Shown here: positions 1 through 10,459 of the stretch, piece by piece | Layout of the letters: each line of letters begins with the position of its first letter | Numbering within the stretch: the first letter of the stretch is position 1 | NCBI GenBank assembly: GCA_964058845.1 | Contig: CAXKVR010000121.1 | Coordinates: 55,521 to 119,520, forward strand | Direction: 5' to 3' | Source: Carex sylvatica | Taxonomy: Eukaryota; Streptophyta; Magnoliopsida; Poales; Cyperaceae | DNA length: 64,000 nt | Notes under the pieces: model-generated | Databases searched by the model: none | What the model was told of the DNA's origin: nothing | The model's input: the letters and a program-made list of their open reading frames with translations, nothing else | Made by a program: the position numbers and the translations under genes

Positions 1-369
1 AGTTATAACAATTTTTGAGATACAACAAGTTATAACAACAAGTTTTTACATTTTCAAAGTCCAAATCATCGATCCAAACCGTTCAACATGATCTCCACAA
101 TAAAATGTGCTTGGAAACCAAATTTTACATTTTTTTGAATTTTTTTACTATTTATTAAGATGGGTACAAAGTTCAATGGTCTGAATTTGACTAGTTTTTG
201 TACCCATCTTAATAAATAGTAAACAAATTCCAAAAAATATAAAATTTGGTCTCCAAGCATATTTTATTGTAGAGATCACATCTAACAGTTTGGATCGATG
301 ATTTGGACTTTAAAAATATAAAAAATGGTTTGTTGTAATTTGTTGTAACTCAAAAATTGTTGTAACTTG
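1..369. mobile_element. Palindromic MITE (left edge at window start)
   Basis: The two halves are inverted copies of one another. The left end reads AGTTATAACAATTTTTGAG and the right end reads its near complement at about 350-369. The arms of about 170 bp meet near 185-195. The arm core (around 85-150) contains a CTTGGAAACCAAATTTTACA-type block and a TACTATTTATTAAG block, which recur in the MITEs at 25.4-26.7 kb and 41-42.5 kb, so this is a relative of those. It has no coding capacity. The target duplication cannot be checked because the left flank lies outside the window. Confidence 0.7.
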
Positions 370-489
370 ATCCCTCCTCATTGAAAATGAATATATTATC
401 CTTCGGGCAAAATATTCCGTTAATTTTAACAGAGATTATTTAGTGATAAGAAAATATATAAATGAACGGTCTAAAATATTTTCAAATAT

Positions 490-757
490 TAATAAATTGA
501 AATTAAATGATTACCACCTGATTAGCTAGAATTTCATTTCTACCACCCTCGCTGACTGGGTCTACACACGGACCTCAATCGGTTCGCAAACTCAGCATAC
601 GCATCGAATCCGTTTGTAAACTAGGTCTGCAAACGGATTGTAATTTTTTTCCGTTTTACAATTATAATTCATATTGTAATTTTTTTTCCGTGCGCAGACT
701 GGGCGGTAGAAATAAAATTCTGACTAACCGATGGTAATCATTTAATTTGGATTTATT
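490..757. mobile_element. Small MITE in the RACK1 upstream region
   Basis: Terminal inverted repeats of about 26 bp are visible: AATTAAATGATTACCACC near 502-519 is mirrored by TGGTAATCATTTAAT ending near 746, and the similarity runs outward on both sides. The inner arms also pair imperfectly (TTTCTACCACCC against GGGCGGTAGAAA). It is non-coding and ends about 140 bp before the RACK1 start codon, just upstream of the putative TATA box. Confidence 0.6.
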
Positions 758-810
758 AGAGTGTAACTAAAAAAGGGAAAATTATTTGGCATCCAAAGAA
801 GCATTTGCAA

Positions 811-819
811 ATATATAAA
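811..819 (+). promoter_or_regulatory. Putative TATA box of the RACK1-like gene
   Basis: ATATATAAA lies about 85 bp before the ATG at 900, followed by a pyrimidine-rich leader with CTCTCTTTC runs typical of plant 5' UTRs. The assignment rests on position and sequence only. Confidence 0.5.
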
Positions 820-899
820 CCATCAGATCCGTCCTTCGCTCTAAACTCAAATCCTAGCCGCTGCCTCTCTTTCGTTGCATCTCTCTTTCTCAGACTACA

Positions 900-2962
900 A
901 TGGCGGAAACCCTTTTCTTGCGGGGCACGCTACGCGGCCACTCCGACAGGGTGACGGCGATCACCGTGCCGATTAACGGACAAGCGAGGATCGTCTCCTC
1001 GTCGCATGACAAGTCCGTTATTGTTTGGAATCTCGACCCTCTTGCCCTTTCAGCCAATGGATTGGTCGGAGATGGAGAGAGCGATTCGACGGCGCTCGGA
1101 AAGCCTTTCCGCCGCCTCACCGGCCACCGCAATTTTGTCAAGGTATGGTAGACGGTTTATCTTATTAGATCTAAGGGAAATTTATTGAAATATATCGTTG
1201 AATTGTATGAATTTTATTCAATTTGCATCTGAGGTTACTGTTGTACATGTAGATAATACAACCTTACTTCTAGTATGGTTCAATATGCCTGTGTTGGAAA
1301 TGATTTTAACATGAGTGGAAAGTTGTATCCGTTACACGTGAAAATATGATTATGTAATGATTTCTTAGAAAGTATGTTATTATCAAGGATATAACACTAA
1401 TTTATTAGTTGAGACCATTACATGCACTACTTCCCAAGGTGCGTAATATAGGATCACAGTATTCAAGGATTAAATTAATAATCTAAGTGAATTATATTAT
1501 CAGATGTTTGTCTAATATGATATGAAGCTTTTCTTACAAGTCAATTATTCAACCGATCAATACATAGTTTAGTCCTAACTACGAATTGAAGTGAAATAAA
1601 TGCACTTTTAATTCCCTTTACTTGTGCATGCAGGATGTCGTGCTTTCATCATGCTCGATGCTTGCATTGTCATGCTCCTCGGATTCTGATTTGAGGCTGT
1701 GGGACCTATCAACTGGGTACACCGCAGATAGGTTTGTGGGCCACCTTGATGATGTGCTTGCATTAGCATTATCCTTTGACAGCCGTCAAATTGTCTCAGC
1801 CTCTAGAGACTGCTCAATTAAGCTCTGGAACAGCCTTGGCGATTGCGTAAACACCATTAGGGTATGAAACAACAGATTTCATCAATAGTTCAGCAGATTG
1901 AACAATAATCAAAATTAATGCTCGTTGCTTCTCTGTTGTTTGGTAACACAAACATCAAAATGTGGATTATGCCCTTATAAATATGTTGAATATATATTAT
2001 TTCTTGCTACTTCAGGGAAAGGAGGATTGTGATTTTGGTGTTTGAGTTGATTAATAGAATTTTAGATCAGGATAGTCCTGTTTTTTAGTGTTAATTCACG
2101 TCTAATTGTGACCATTATATTATTAATATAAAAGTGGACATGGAACTATTTAGATACATCTCTCTAATATATAGCATAGCATATAAGACGGTTGGTATCT
2201 TCATTTGCAGAATGCTCACACCAAAGGCGTGAGCTGTGTGCGCTACTCCCCCGATGTCATCGACAAAGTGTTTGTCTCTGGTTCGTGGGATGGCACTGTC
2301 AAGGTGTGGAATTTCCAGTGCGAGGTTCGCCACAACCTGAGAGGCCACAATGGTGCCGTCAATGCTGTTGCTGTCAGTCCTGATGGTTCGATCTGTGCCA
2401 GTGGTGGCACGGATCGTGTCGCTCTTCTGTGGGGCCTTACAGATGGCGAGCGTATCTACTCTCTTGATGCTGATGACATTATTAATTCTCTTTGTTTCAG
2501 CCCCACCAGGTACCATTCTAGTTTTAGTACATGCTTGATTTAAATGAAATGTTGGTGGATTTAAACTGAAGTGTTGTTGGTGTTTCAGGTACTGGCTGTG
2601 TGCAGCGACCAGGTATAGTGTCAAGATTTGGGACATTGGGAGCAAGTCCATTGTGCAGGACCTTAAGCATGACCAGCCTCCTAGCACGAAACAGGTAATT
2701 ATTTTTATGATTAATCAGTTAGAATTCTAATGGTTATACTTGATCAAGGTAGATTGTCTTTTGTTGAGTCTATTGCATCCAAACTTTAGTAATTTAACCT
2801 CTTTTTGTAATTTCATTGTAGACATTGTACTGCACAAGTTTGAACTGGAGTGTAGATGGAAATACCCTTTTCACTGGCTACTCAGATGGCACTATTAGGG
2901 TTTGGGGTGTGACAGGTGTGACAGGTGTGACAGGTGTGACAGATGGCAACTCCAACCAATAG
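900..2962 (+). CDS. RACK1: RACK1-like seven-bladed WD40 protein, five exons
   Basis: RACK1 is a WD40 scaffold on the 40S ribosomal subunit that also serves in kinase and hormone signalling. Exons are 900-1142, 1634-1861, 2211-2509, 2589-2694 and 2822-2962; every intron is GT-AG and the phases join without a stop, giving 338 residues, close to the usual plant length. All seven blades can be followed: GH near residue 13, [45 protein letters not shown] and SDGTIRVW. The start is the first ATG after the leader, and [14 protein letters not shown] fits RACK1 N-termini. Oddities: residue 36 is His where RACK1 usually has Arg (Lys38 is kept); blade 2 has lost the usual glycine/tryptophan pattern before LRLWDL; and the C-terminus is four GVT repeats encoded by a 9-bp tandem repeat. 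It is probably a divergent but intact paralog. Confidence 0.93.
2904..2940 (+). repeat. In-frame 9-bp minisatellite at the RACK1 C-terminus
   Basis: The unit GGTGTGACA is repeated four times in frame, coding (Gly-Val-Thr)4 directly after the last WD40 strand (RVW) and just before the stop. The usual RACK1 tail after this strand is a short, different sequence, so replication slippage has rebuilt the extreme C-terminus. Confidence 0.85.
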
Positions 2963-3529
2963 GTCATGTTTGGTTGTGGAGTAATAGGGTGAAAAGGGAG
3001 GTGACAATTAGATGAAAATGACACTTTTTATCTTTGTATGCCGGTTTTCCCCACTTTCATTAATCTGTGTATTGATCATAATAATAGAAGGAACTACAGT
3101 TGGTATAATCTGTCCAAAAGGCATGAGGTATGCATTATACACAATACAATAGGTTTATATGAGAGGCTGATGTAGAGATTGTAGCAAGCATGTGTAATTG
3201 CAACCAGTATCGTACCAGTCCATGTTCTATGCAAGTAAAAACAAAAAATCAATGCGAAACTGAAATTAAAAAAAAAATACCAATCAAAAGTACTCGAGGA
3301 GTGTGCATTATCCAACATTCATACATAACTAGGTGCGTTGTTGTGGCTACGCCGCAACTGTTTTTTTTGCTGAAATTTATTGGTTGATATGATGAATTTG
3401 TGTTGATGGATCTCCATTGATTATTTGAGACAATTACAAAGCTGGGCAATAGATATGGCAATATCAAGGAATACATAGTTTAAAAAAAAATTACAGTTAG
3501 GTAACAAATACTCCTTACCATAATAAATG
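2963..3529. other. RACK1 3' flank, no further gene
   Basis: The region holds the presumed 3' UTR with AATAAT-type signals near 3080 and then AT-rich DNA. Short open frames on both strands here are low-complexity and resemble no known protein. Confidence 0.5.
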
Positions 3530-4903
3530 GGGGAAATTGGTTATTTTTCACTCCAAAACCTTTAAATTAGAAAAATATCATTTCAAAATTAAAATTCATC
3601 AAAATGTCACTCTAAATTTAGAAAATTTAGAATTTAACCAGTCTAAATTATTAATGATCAAATTACCCTCATCTCTTCTTCTCCGTTTTCTTCTCCTCTA
3701 CCTACCTGGTGGTCTTCCCCATCTCTCCACCCACCTGAATTATTTCTTTCTCTTACACTTGTCACAGGCTCAGAGGCTCATATGCGCTTGAACTGAGATT
3801 AGAGAATTTGATATTTTTGTATGTTTTTGGTAAAATTTCATTTGTATATTTTCTAGATAAGAGAAAGAAATAAACGAAGAACATGAAGTTTTGTATTTCA
3901 TTAATTGATTCTTACAAGCAGTAACATTCGTAAATAAAAAATTTGACAGTTATTTGAGTACTACTACTACCTCTAATCCTCCGTTTATTCTACACTAGCA
4001 GCAGGCCATAAGTAAAAAGAAAAATTAAACTAAAATATAGACTAGGTCCAAGACCCAAATTCATTATATTTCTTCCAATGCTTAGATACATTTTCAATTT
4101 GATTTCATCTCCTCAATTATTCCAACAAAAGAACAAAGAAGAGGGAAGAAATTAAATCACCAAGGCAAACATTGTTCAATACAGAAATGGCTCGACCGCT
4201 TTTCTTGAAGCAGGATACTCCTCTCCAAATTTCTCCCTGTACCATCTTCTATGTGCTCTTGCTCTCGGCCCCAAATTTGCGAATGTATAGAGAAAAAAAT
4301 GCAAGCGCAGCTGGTGACCAATTTAGCACAGCCCAACCCAACCACTCGGCCATCTCCCCCATGTAATTTGGACAGCTCACCACCTCAAACCAGCCCCCTT
4401 TTGGTATCTTGTACCCTCCCTTCGCCTCCACCTTAAGCCGCACCAGCACCCGATCCGACGTAATATTAACCTTCATCCCCCAAAAGAAAATTGCAGTTCC
4501 AATGACAACCCTGGCCCATACCCAAGCTGGTCAGGTGGCAGGATAAATTGCATAGTGGGACAAGGATCGGGACTGCACATAGCCATTTAGGAGATTGTAA
4601 GAGAAGGCCAACAAGGCAATGGAAAGTGGGACTGGAGAAGACTTACTGGAGAAGAAAAGATGAAGAGGGTAGATGATAGTGCAGTTGGTGTAATGGAGAA
4701 TAAAGAGAGAGAAAGCAAAATTTAGAGCGGAGAGATGGGGAAGAACCACCGGGGAGGCGGAGAAGAAGAAAACGGAGAAGAGATGGTGAGGATAATTTGG
4801 TATGGCAAAATTCTGAATTTTCTAATTTTAGAGGCATTTTGATGAATTCTAATTTTGAAGTGACATTTTTCTAATTTAAAGATTTTGGAGAATAAATGTC
4901 CCC
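3530..4903. mobile_element. Mutator-like element carrying a gene fragment (Pack-MULE type)
   Basis: About 190 bp at 3530-3720 is repeated in inverted, diverged form at 4715-4903. Shared blocks include AAATTAGAAAAAT, TCATCAAAATG, CTCCGTTTTCTTCT and CTTCCCCATCTCTCC. Long TIRs around a non-transposon gene piece are the classic Pack-MULE arrangement. No transposase is present, so it is non-autonomous. I could not find a matching 9-bp target duplication, so the exact ends are uncertain by some bases. Confidence 0.7.
4176..4707 (-). pseudogene. Captured steroid 5-alpha-reductase (DET2-like) fragment
   Basis: DET2-type enzymes reduce the delta-4 double bond of brassinosteroid precursors in the ER membrane. 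The minus strand encodes most of the C-terminal 5-alpha-reductase domain in order: [64 protein letters not shown] and, near the end, [10 protein letters not shown] followed by an FLY-stop terminus. Two lesions break it: an in-frame TGA at 4531-4533 and a single-base frameshift near 4285-4300. The N-terminal part is missing; instead the frame runs out of the right TIR of the surrounding element, making a chimeric start (from about 4749). There are no introns in the piece. It is a transduplicated relic, not an enzyme. Confidence 0.88.
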
Positions 4904-4983
4904 TTGAGTAACCCTATAGCAGCTGGGTTCTAGGAGCTTCCGGAAGCTTGACTTGTGTGCATTAAGTTCAGCAAGCATCTTAC

Positions 4984-6444
4984 CTTGCTGACTAGCCGAC
5001 AAAAGATTCGAGCCAGATCGTCAAGTCTCGGATTTGCTAGCGGCGTAGCTGATCTGTTTCCTTCAAAATTGTTGACAATTATTTGTGAATCCTGAAATGA
5101 TAAGAGCTGAAAGAAAACAATGTTAACAGATGCAAATAATAGGAACTCAAATTGGTTTTGTTTATGCTGTTAACATTCATCTATGCAGAAAATAATCATT
5201 CAAAAGGCGATACACAGTTAAACTCAACCAAGTCGCCCTCATGCAGTTATGTTTGTTCTCCATCCATTATATATTTAAATTAAAAAGATTTTCTTCTATA
5301 AGCTGACCAGTTAATGAAATATTATGCATTATTCATTGTATTGTTCTATTAAGAATCGCAAAATCAAAGAATAACCTGACATAACTAACTACCTTGGAAC
5401 GTGACGCTGCTCTGGAGTTTGTAATATGGCTCAATTCATAAAGTTCACGGTGCCAATGACAACTTACATGCTTCATCTAGGCAAGGCAGGTAAGTTATGC
5501 ATGAAGCAATCTGACACGTTATCGCTTGTATTTCTCGTATTATGTCCTTGTCACATTTCTCTTTTATAAACTTGAAAGTAATACAATTCAGTCTTTTTTA
5601 GGAGGATATGATTTTTTCTATTTTCAACTCAGGAAAAAGAAAACCCAAAATGATAGATAGGTAATAATTATGCGAGGGGTGTCATCTATGCAAATAACAA
5701 AGAAGAGTATTATTAGATGACAAATAAAGTAGATAATTAAATTGGCAGAAAAACTAACATATACCCCTTTTTGACAACCTCAGCATGAGTCACTATATCG
5801 GAATTCCATCTCCCATGTAGCCTCACTCATAATTGACCGGAACAACCCCGTATAGTTTTCCTGCTTCCAACCATTCTTTTGGAAATATCATCAAATTTTA
5901 AGTATCGATCAAACATGATAAAATAATTTTTTTTGTATATTCAGATATGCCAGTCAGATTGAGGAGCTGAGCCATGTTGTATATTCTGAAAGAGGTCGGT
6001 CAAAACTGTTGAGAGGTCAAATGCCCTAAAACAACCTGAATAAACAAAATTAGGACATACCACAACCCAACCCAATTCAAATCAACCCAACTAAAAAATT
6101 AGGTCATGCCTCAACCGAACCCAACATTAAAAATATTATTCTGCCAGAAAAATAGCCTGGTCCAACTCCAGAATCCTGTCAAATTTTACATGATAATAAC
6201 TCAGATTAAAAGTGCTCAGACGTAAGTCACTAAATTAAGAACCCAAACCTTACCCAGGTTGTCTTTCCCTGCAACCTCAACATGTGGTGTGGTTTTGAAA
6301 GAATTGCGAGAAAAACACTTACAGTGGAAGAAACACACCATAAGTTAAGGTTTTCCTGGCGCGCCCACTGTACGACCTCCAGTGTACGTTTTGACACTGC
6401 CACCTTATGCATTCCAGTGAGGCACTCCCCACTCGTCAACCGCT
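4984..6444 (-). pseudogene. Unrecognised gene fragment, at least three exon-like pieces
   Basis: Three minus-strand segments look like real exons: 6444-6323 (contains MHKVAVSKRTLEVVQWARQ, donor GTAAGT), 5476-5393 (contains YELSHITNSRAASRSK, donor GTAGTT) and 5091-4984 (contains ATPLANPRLDDLARIFCRLV, between a TTTCAG acceptor and a GTAAGA donor). The last two are open throughout and join in phase 0. A possible 15-bp exon sits near 6255. I do not recognise the protein. No start, stop or further downstream exons are visible; the neighbouring Pack-MULE begins 80 bp beyond the last exon, so this is likely the remnant of a gene truncated there or a captured piece. It could also be part of an intact gene whose other exons I missed. 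Confidence 0.4.
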
Positions 6445-8200
6445 CTAGTTGTGTATTCAGAAAGACATGAAAAATTCAACCAGGCAAATTATAATTCCCA
6501 ATGATTTAATTGGATACTGCTGTAAAAGTCTTGATCCAATAATTAAGCAATGAACATTGAATCATAGAAATCTTAAACAAAGTATATCTCTGTCAGTTTT
6601 TGTCACTTTTTCTCTTTCACCAGTTAGTTGGTACTGTACAAGTACCAGACTGAAGCTCTTTTATTCTTATACTTGTTTGCCAGTTTTTAATGAGTAGGCA
6701 GCCAAGAAGGACCTTGACCTCTATATTTTAAAATTGGTAATTTATTGTAACAATGTCTTTAAGTGTTAATGTAGAAACATATTCATGGCTCTTTTTAGCT
6801 GTCATCTCTACAATTATTGATTAACTCATTTTGCACAAATAAATTACATATCTTCACAAAATAGTTGTACAATTAGCACTATACATACCTTGTAGGGATT
6901 ATCTTACATCATCATTTGCATAGCCATCATATCTCTCTTCAGTAAGTGCAGAAATTCTTTGAATCTTAGCTTGCCCTTTTTTCTTTACATGAAGGACACC
7001 TAGATGCACATAAGCCCTATTTGTCACATTTTCCTTGGTAGTAAATTAAAAGATAAATATATTTTAGTGTTCAACTGAAATTGCATGCAAATTATCATTT
7101 TTAAAATTTTAACATCTCTCTATTGGCTTTGAATTAGATCTTCAATTTTTTCATGTTTATAGCGAAATCAACAGAGAATCTTTTCCAACTGGTTTCACCT
7201 CTATACAATAAGCCCATAGGTAGATATTAAATTTACAAAATGGTACTTTGCACAGTTTTGGAAAAGCTAAAATTAGTGTTTATAAATTAAATAAATGCAG
7301 TTTTAATTGAAAAAAATAATGTACCAGCAGCTATCCTACATGAGATAAGCATTCCAGAATGATATAGGACAAACATATTTTTGCTGGACTTCTAACTGCA
7401 TTTCCAAGTTAATATGTGTCAATATGTGTCACCCTAATCTCATAGGAAGAAAAGTGAAGTTAGGAACTGATGTGAATTAAATTACTCTTTATCTCGATAA
7501 TTTATGATACTAATTAAATATGTTCACAGACACTAACATGTGATTAAAAAAGCTAATTAAAGTTAAATGAAAATGGTATAACAATTGTACATTTGGTAAA
7601 AACAAATATTATTTTTCATTATTTTGCAAGGAGCACAATCATTTGAGATGCATGCTTTTGTCACATTTTTGTTATTTTATAGAAATAAAAGATGTGAGTA
7701 AATAACAAAAATTATGATTATAAAATATGATCAAACTCGGTATCAATCTTGACCATTATTTTAGAGAAAAGGTTTCTATCCACTAACCTTTGTCCGCAGA
7801 TTGTCCACAACCTTATCCAATCCCGGTTTTAACTGTTATTAAATTCCCACGGTCCCACCTGCTAATAATCTCGTCTCCTCTCCTATTTAAACATCTCATC
7901 CCGCGACTCCGTATCTTTCTTTTTTTGAATTTTATTTTCGAATCTTTCATTTTCGATCAGATCTGTTCTGCGATTTTTGCGATTTCCGCAATTTTCTTTC
8001 TCTTTCGTCTCAAGAGTGGTATGAGAGAAGCGAGAACCTTCATGAAATTTCCTTCCTCTTTCCTTTATTTTTCTCGATGAAACCTTTAGGAGTGGATTTT
8101 GATCGGATAGAAGTTGTCAGGATTGAACAACATGCCGAAATTTAAATCTAGTGAGTTATTTCTTTATTTCTGTTGAATTTGTTGTTTGATTTGATGCAGT
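6445..8200. other. AT-rich intergenic DNA, no supported gene
   Basis: Nothing coding is recognisable to about 7760. From 7780 to 8150 the composition changes to a promoter/leader-like stretch (CTATTTAAAC near 7885, then pyrimidine-rich sequence), with an open frame at 7790-8080 rich in Phe, Ile and Ser that resembles no family I know. A 50-bp piece containing TTGATGCAGTAAGGGATCTC is repeated at about 8255-8330. Confidence 0.4.
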
Positions 8201-8779
8201 AATAGATCTAGTATTGTTTTGAACTTTTATTTGAACTTCTATTTGAATTTGTATTTTGATTTGATGCAGTAAGGGATCTCGTAATTATTTCTTTATTTAT
8301 TTGATTTGATGCAGTAAGGGATCTCGTAATCATCTTGTGAAAATTTGGAGAAAAAAGATGATAAAGAGGCGATATGGAGTATTAATCTTGTCGTTTTACA
8401 GTATTCACCGTTAAATTTACAGTATTCATCTTGTAATTTTACGGTATTCATCTTGTGAACAGTTACTAATGTTTAACAATGTAGTTGTGAATATTTGATG
8501 TATTAATTTTTTATAGTTTGCATCTGTTAATTTTACTGTTTGCATCTGTTGTCTTCATTGTATGTAGTAACAGATCTAGCATTTTAACAGAGATTTTATC
8601 TGAATATTATTCGTATGTTGTTATTTCATTTGATTGTGTATTCACTATTTTTTACAGTACATATATATTTGAATTATAAGATATATGTAACATTTTACAG
8701 GATATGACACATTAAATTTGTACTGGTCGTTTCAATGTTTCTTGATGTTTGAAAATTTTAATTATATTTTTTGTAAGAT

Positions 8780-9580
8780 GTGTTATATAAGTTACAGCAT
8801 TGAGTTAATAATTTTACAGGATTGACGCAAGTCAAATGAAAGTTTTCCTGGATATTTGAAAATGATAATTACGTTTTTATATTATTTGTTACATAAGTTA
8901 CAGCATTGAGTTAGCAATTTTACAGGATTGACGCAAGTCAAATGAAAGTTTTCCTGGATGTTTGAAAATGATAATTATGTTTTTATATTATTTGTTACAT
9001 AAGTTACAACATTGAGTTAGTAATTTTACAGGATTGGCGCAGATCTAATGACAATGTTCCTAAATGGTTGAAAATAATAATTATATTTTTATAATATTTG
9101 TTACATAAGTTACAGCATTGATTTAGTAATTTTACAGGATTGGCGCAAGTTAATTTTACAGCATTGATTTTGCAGTATTAAATTTACAGTGAGATCCTGA
9201 AGGAAAAAATTATAAAATTAAAAAAAAATTAAAAATTTATAATTTTCGGAAAAAAATATTTTCGAGGTTTATTTTGAAAAAAAATGCCAGTTGTAAATGT
9301 TTTCTGAGTTTGGAATGTATTAGAAGTTTTTGTAAAACTGCCATTAATCACAAATAACTGTCATTAACTGCAAATAACTGTCATTAACCGTTAGTAAGAA
9401 AAGTATAGTTAGTTGTCAAGTAGTCTCGCACAAAATACAGTTAGTTTGCCAAGTTGACCAAATTGCAAACTGTTAATGAAAGTTTCTGGATGTTTAAAAT
9501 TTTTTATTACGCTTTTTATAAGATTGCTTTTACAAGTTACAGCATTGAATTATTAAATTTACAGGATTGACGCAGGTCAA
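8780..9580. repeat. Tandem repeat, about 105-bp unit
   Basis: Successive units begin with ATAAGTTACAGCATTGAG (or close variants) near 8787, 8892, 8998 and 9104, each followed by TTTTACAGGATTGACGCA and TGAAAGTTTTCCTGGAT. A degraded copy occurs near 9527-9580. Short echoes of TTTACAG continue upstream from 8390. The array is non-coding. Confidence 0.8.
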
Positions 9581-9599
9581 ATGACTGTTTTTCTATGAA

Positions 9600-10170
9600 C
9601 AAATGTCTGTGGACAATTAGACGCTTTCTTATTTTAAACTAAGTAAAAAAGGAAGTATTCTTTAACAAAAGTCTAATCATGCTAGAAAGAATGACAACAA
9701 TGGAAAGAGTACTTTAAAAATAGTGAAAATATTATTTACTAATAAATAAATTTTGAATAATTTTAAATCATGTTAAAATATCAGAGATAAATTAAACACA
9801 CAAAAAAAAATATGGAATCAATGACCATTGTTCTTAATTCCATGTCATAGACCTCAGACAGAGCTTTTGAAATTAACTTTAAATTAATTTCTATTATTTC
9901 TATTATAATTTCATATATATAGTATTTTATTCACTAGAATATAAAAAATATATTATTAAATATCGAAATTAGTGTTACATTTTTTGGTGCATCAATTTAT
10001 TTGAAACGTGTCTGTCGTGTGCAAGTATAGACTTCCGGTGGAGACTTTCTTTAATTCGCAAATAGTTAATGCATTTCACATTTTTTTTATAGATGTTATG
10101 ATCTTCTTGTAGTTTTAAATTTTAATCAATGAAACTCTTTCTGTTTATGAGCACTACCTGATTATTATGA
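9600..10170. other. AT-rich stretch without recognisable feature
   Basis: No open frame, repeat or splice-like structure stands out here. Confidence 0.4.
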
Positions 10171-10173
10171 TAA

Positions 10174-10428
10174 ATGCAATTTGCTCCCAATTTCAGCAAT
10201 TTTATTGAACATGCTGATGGACATGAAACATCTTTTGTGATATTTGCAAACGGTATGTTCCCATGTTGGCTCGAAGAGTTTGCCAAGGGGGGAATCAAAA
10301 GAACACACAACACTTTGGGACTCTTAAAAACAGCATATAGAAGGCACATGATTCATCATATAGAACCTCCATTTGTTATAAAACCTACAAGTACCATGTC
10401 CCAAGAAAAAAAAAAAAAAACTGGTTGA
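10174..10428 (+). CDS. Unrecognised protein-like open segment
   Basis: An 84-codon open frame contains protein-like sequence (FIEHADGHETSFVIFANG, CWLEEFAKGGIKRTH, IEPPFVIKPTSTMSQ). It starts in what looks like a splice acceptor (TCCCAATTTCAG at about 10187-10198), and a GTATGT donor-like site lies inside near 10253, so it may be an exon of a captured or truncated gene rather than a gene by itself. It ends in an A-run coding lysines. I do not recognise the family. It lies just 3' of the GDSL pseudogene on the opposite strand. Confidence 0.25.
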   Translation: MQFAPNFSNFIEHADGHETSFVIFANGMFPCWLEEFAKGGIKRTHNTLGLLKTAYRRHMIHHIEPPFVIKPTSTMSQEKKKKTG

Positions 10429-10459
10429 TGTAATGAGGTACCAAAATGGAATCTATATA

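Noticed and set aside
8780..9580. Regular repeats considered as a CRISPR-like array.
   Set aside because: The repeats are contiguous 105-bp tandem units without unique spacers, in a plant genome. The same applies to the arrays at 19.6 and 27.3 kb.
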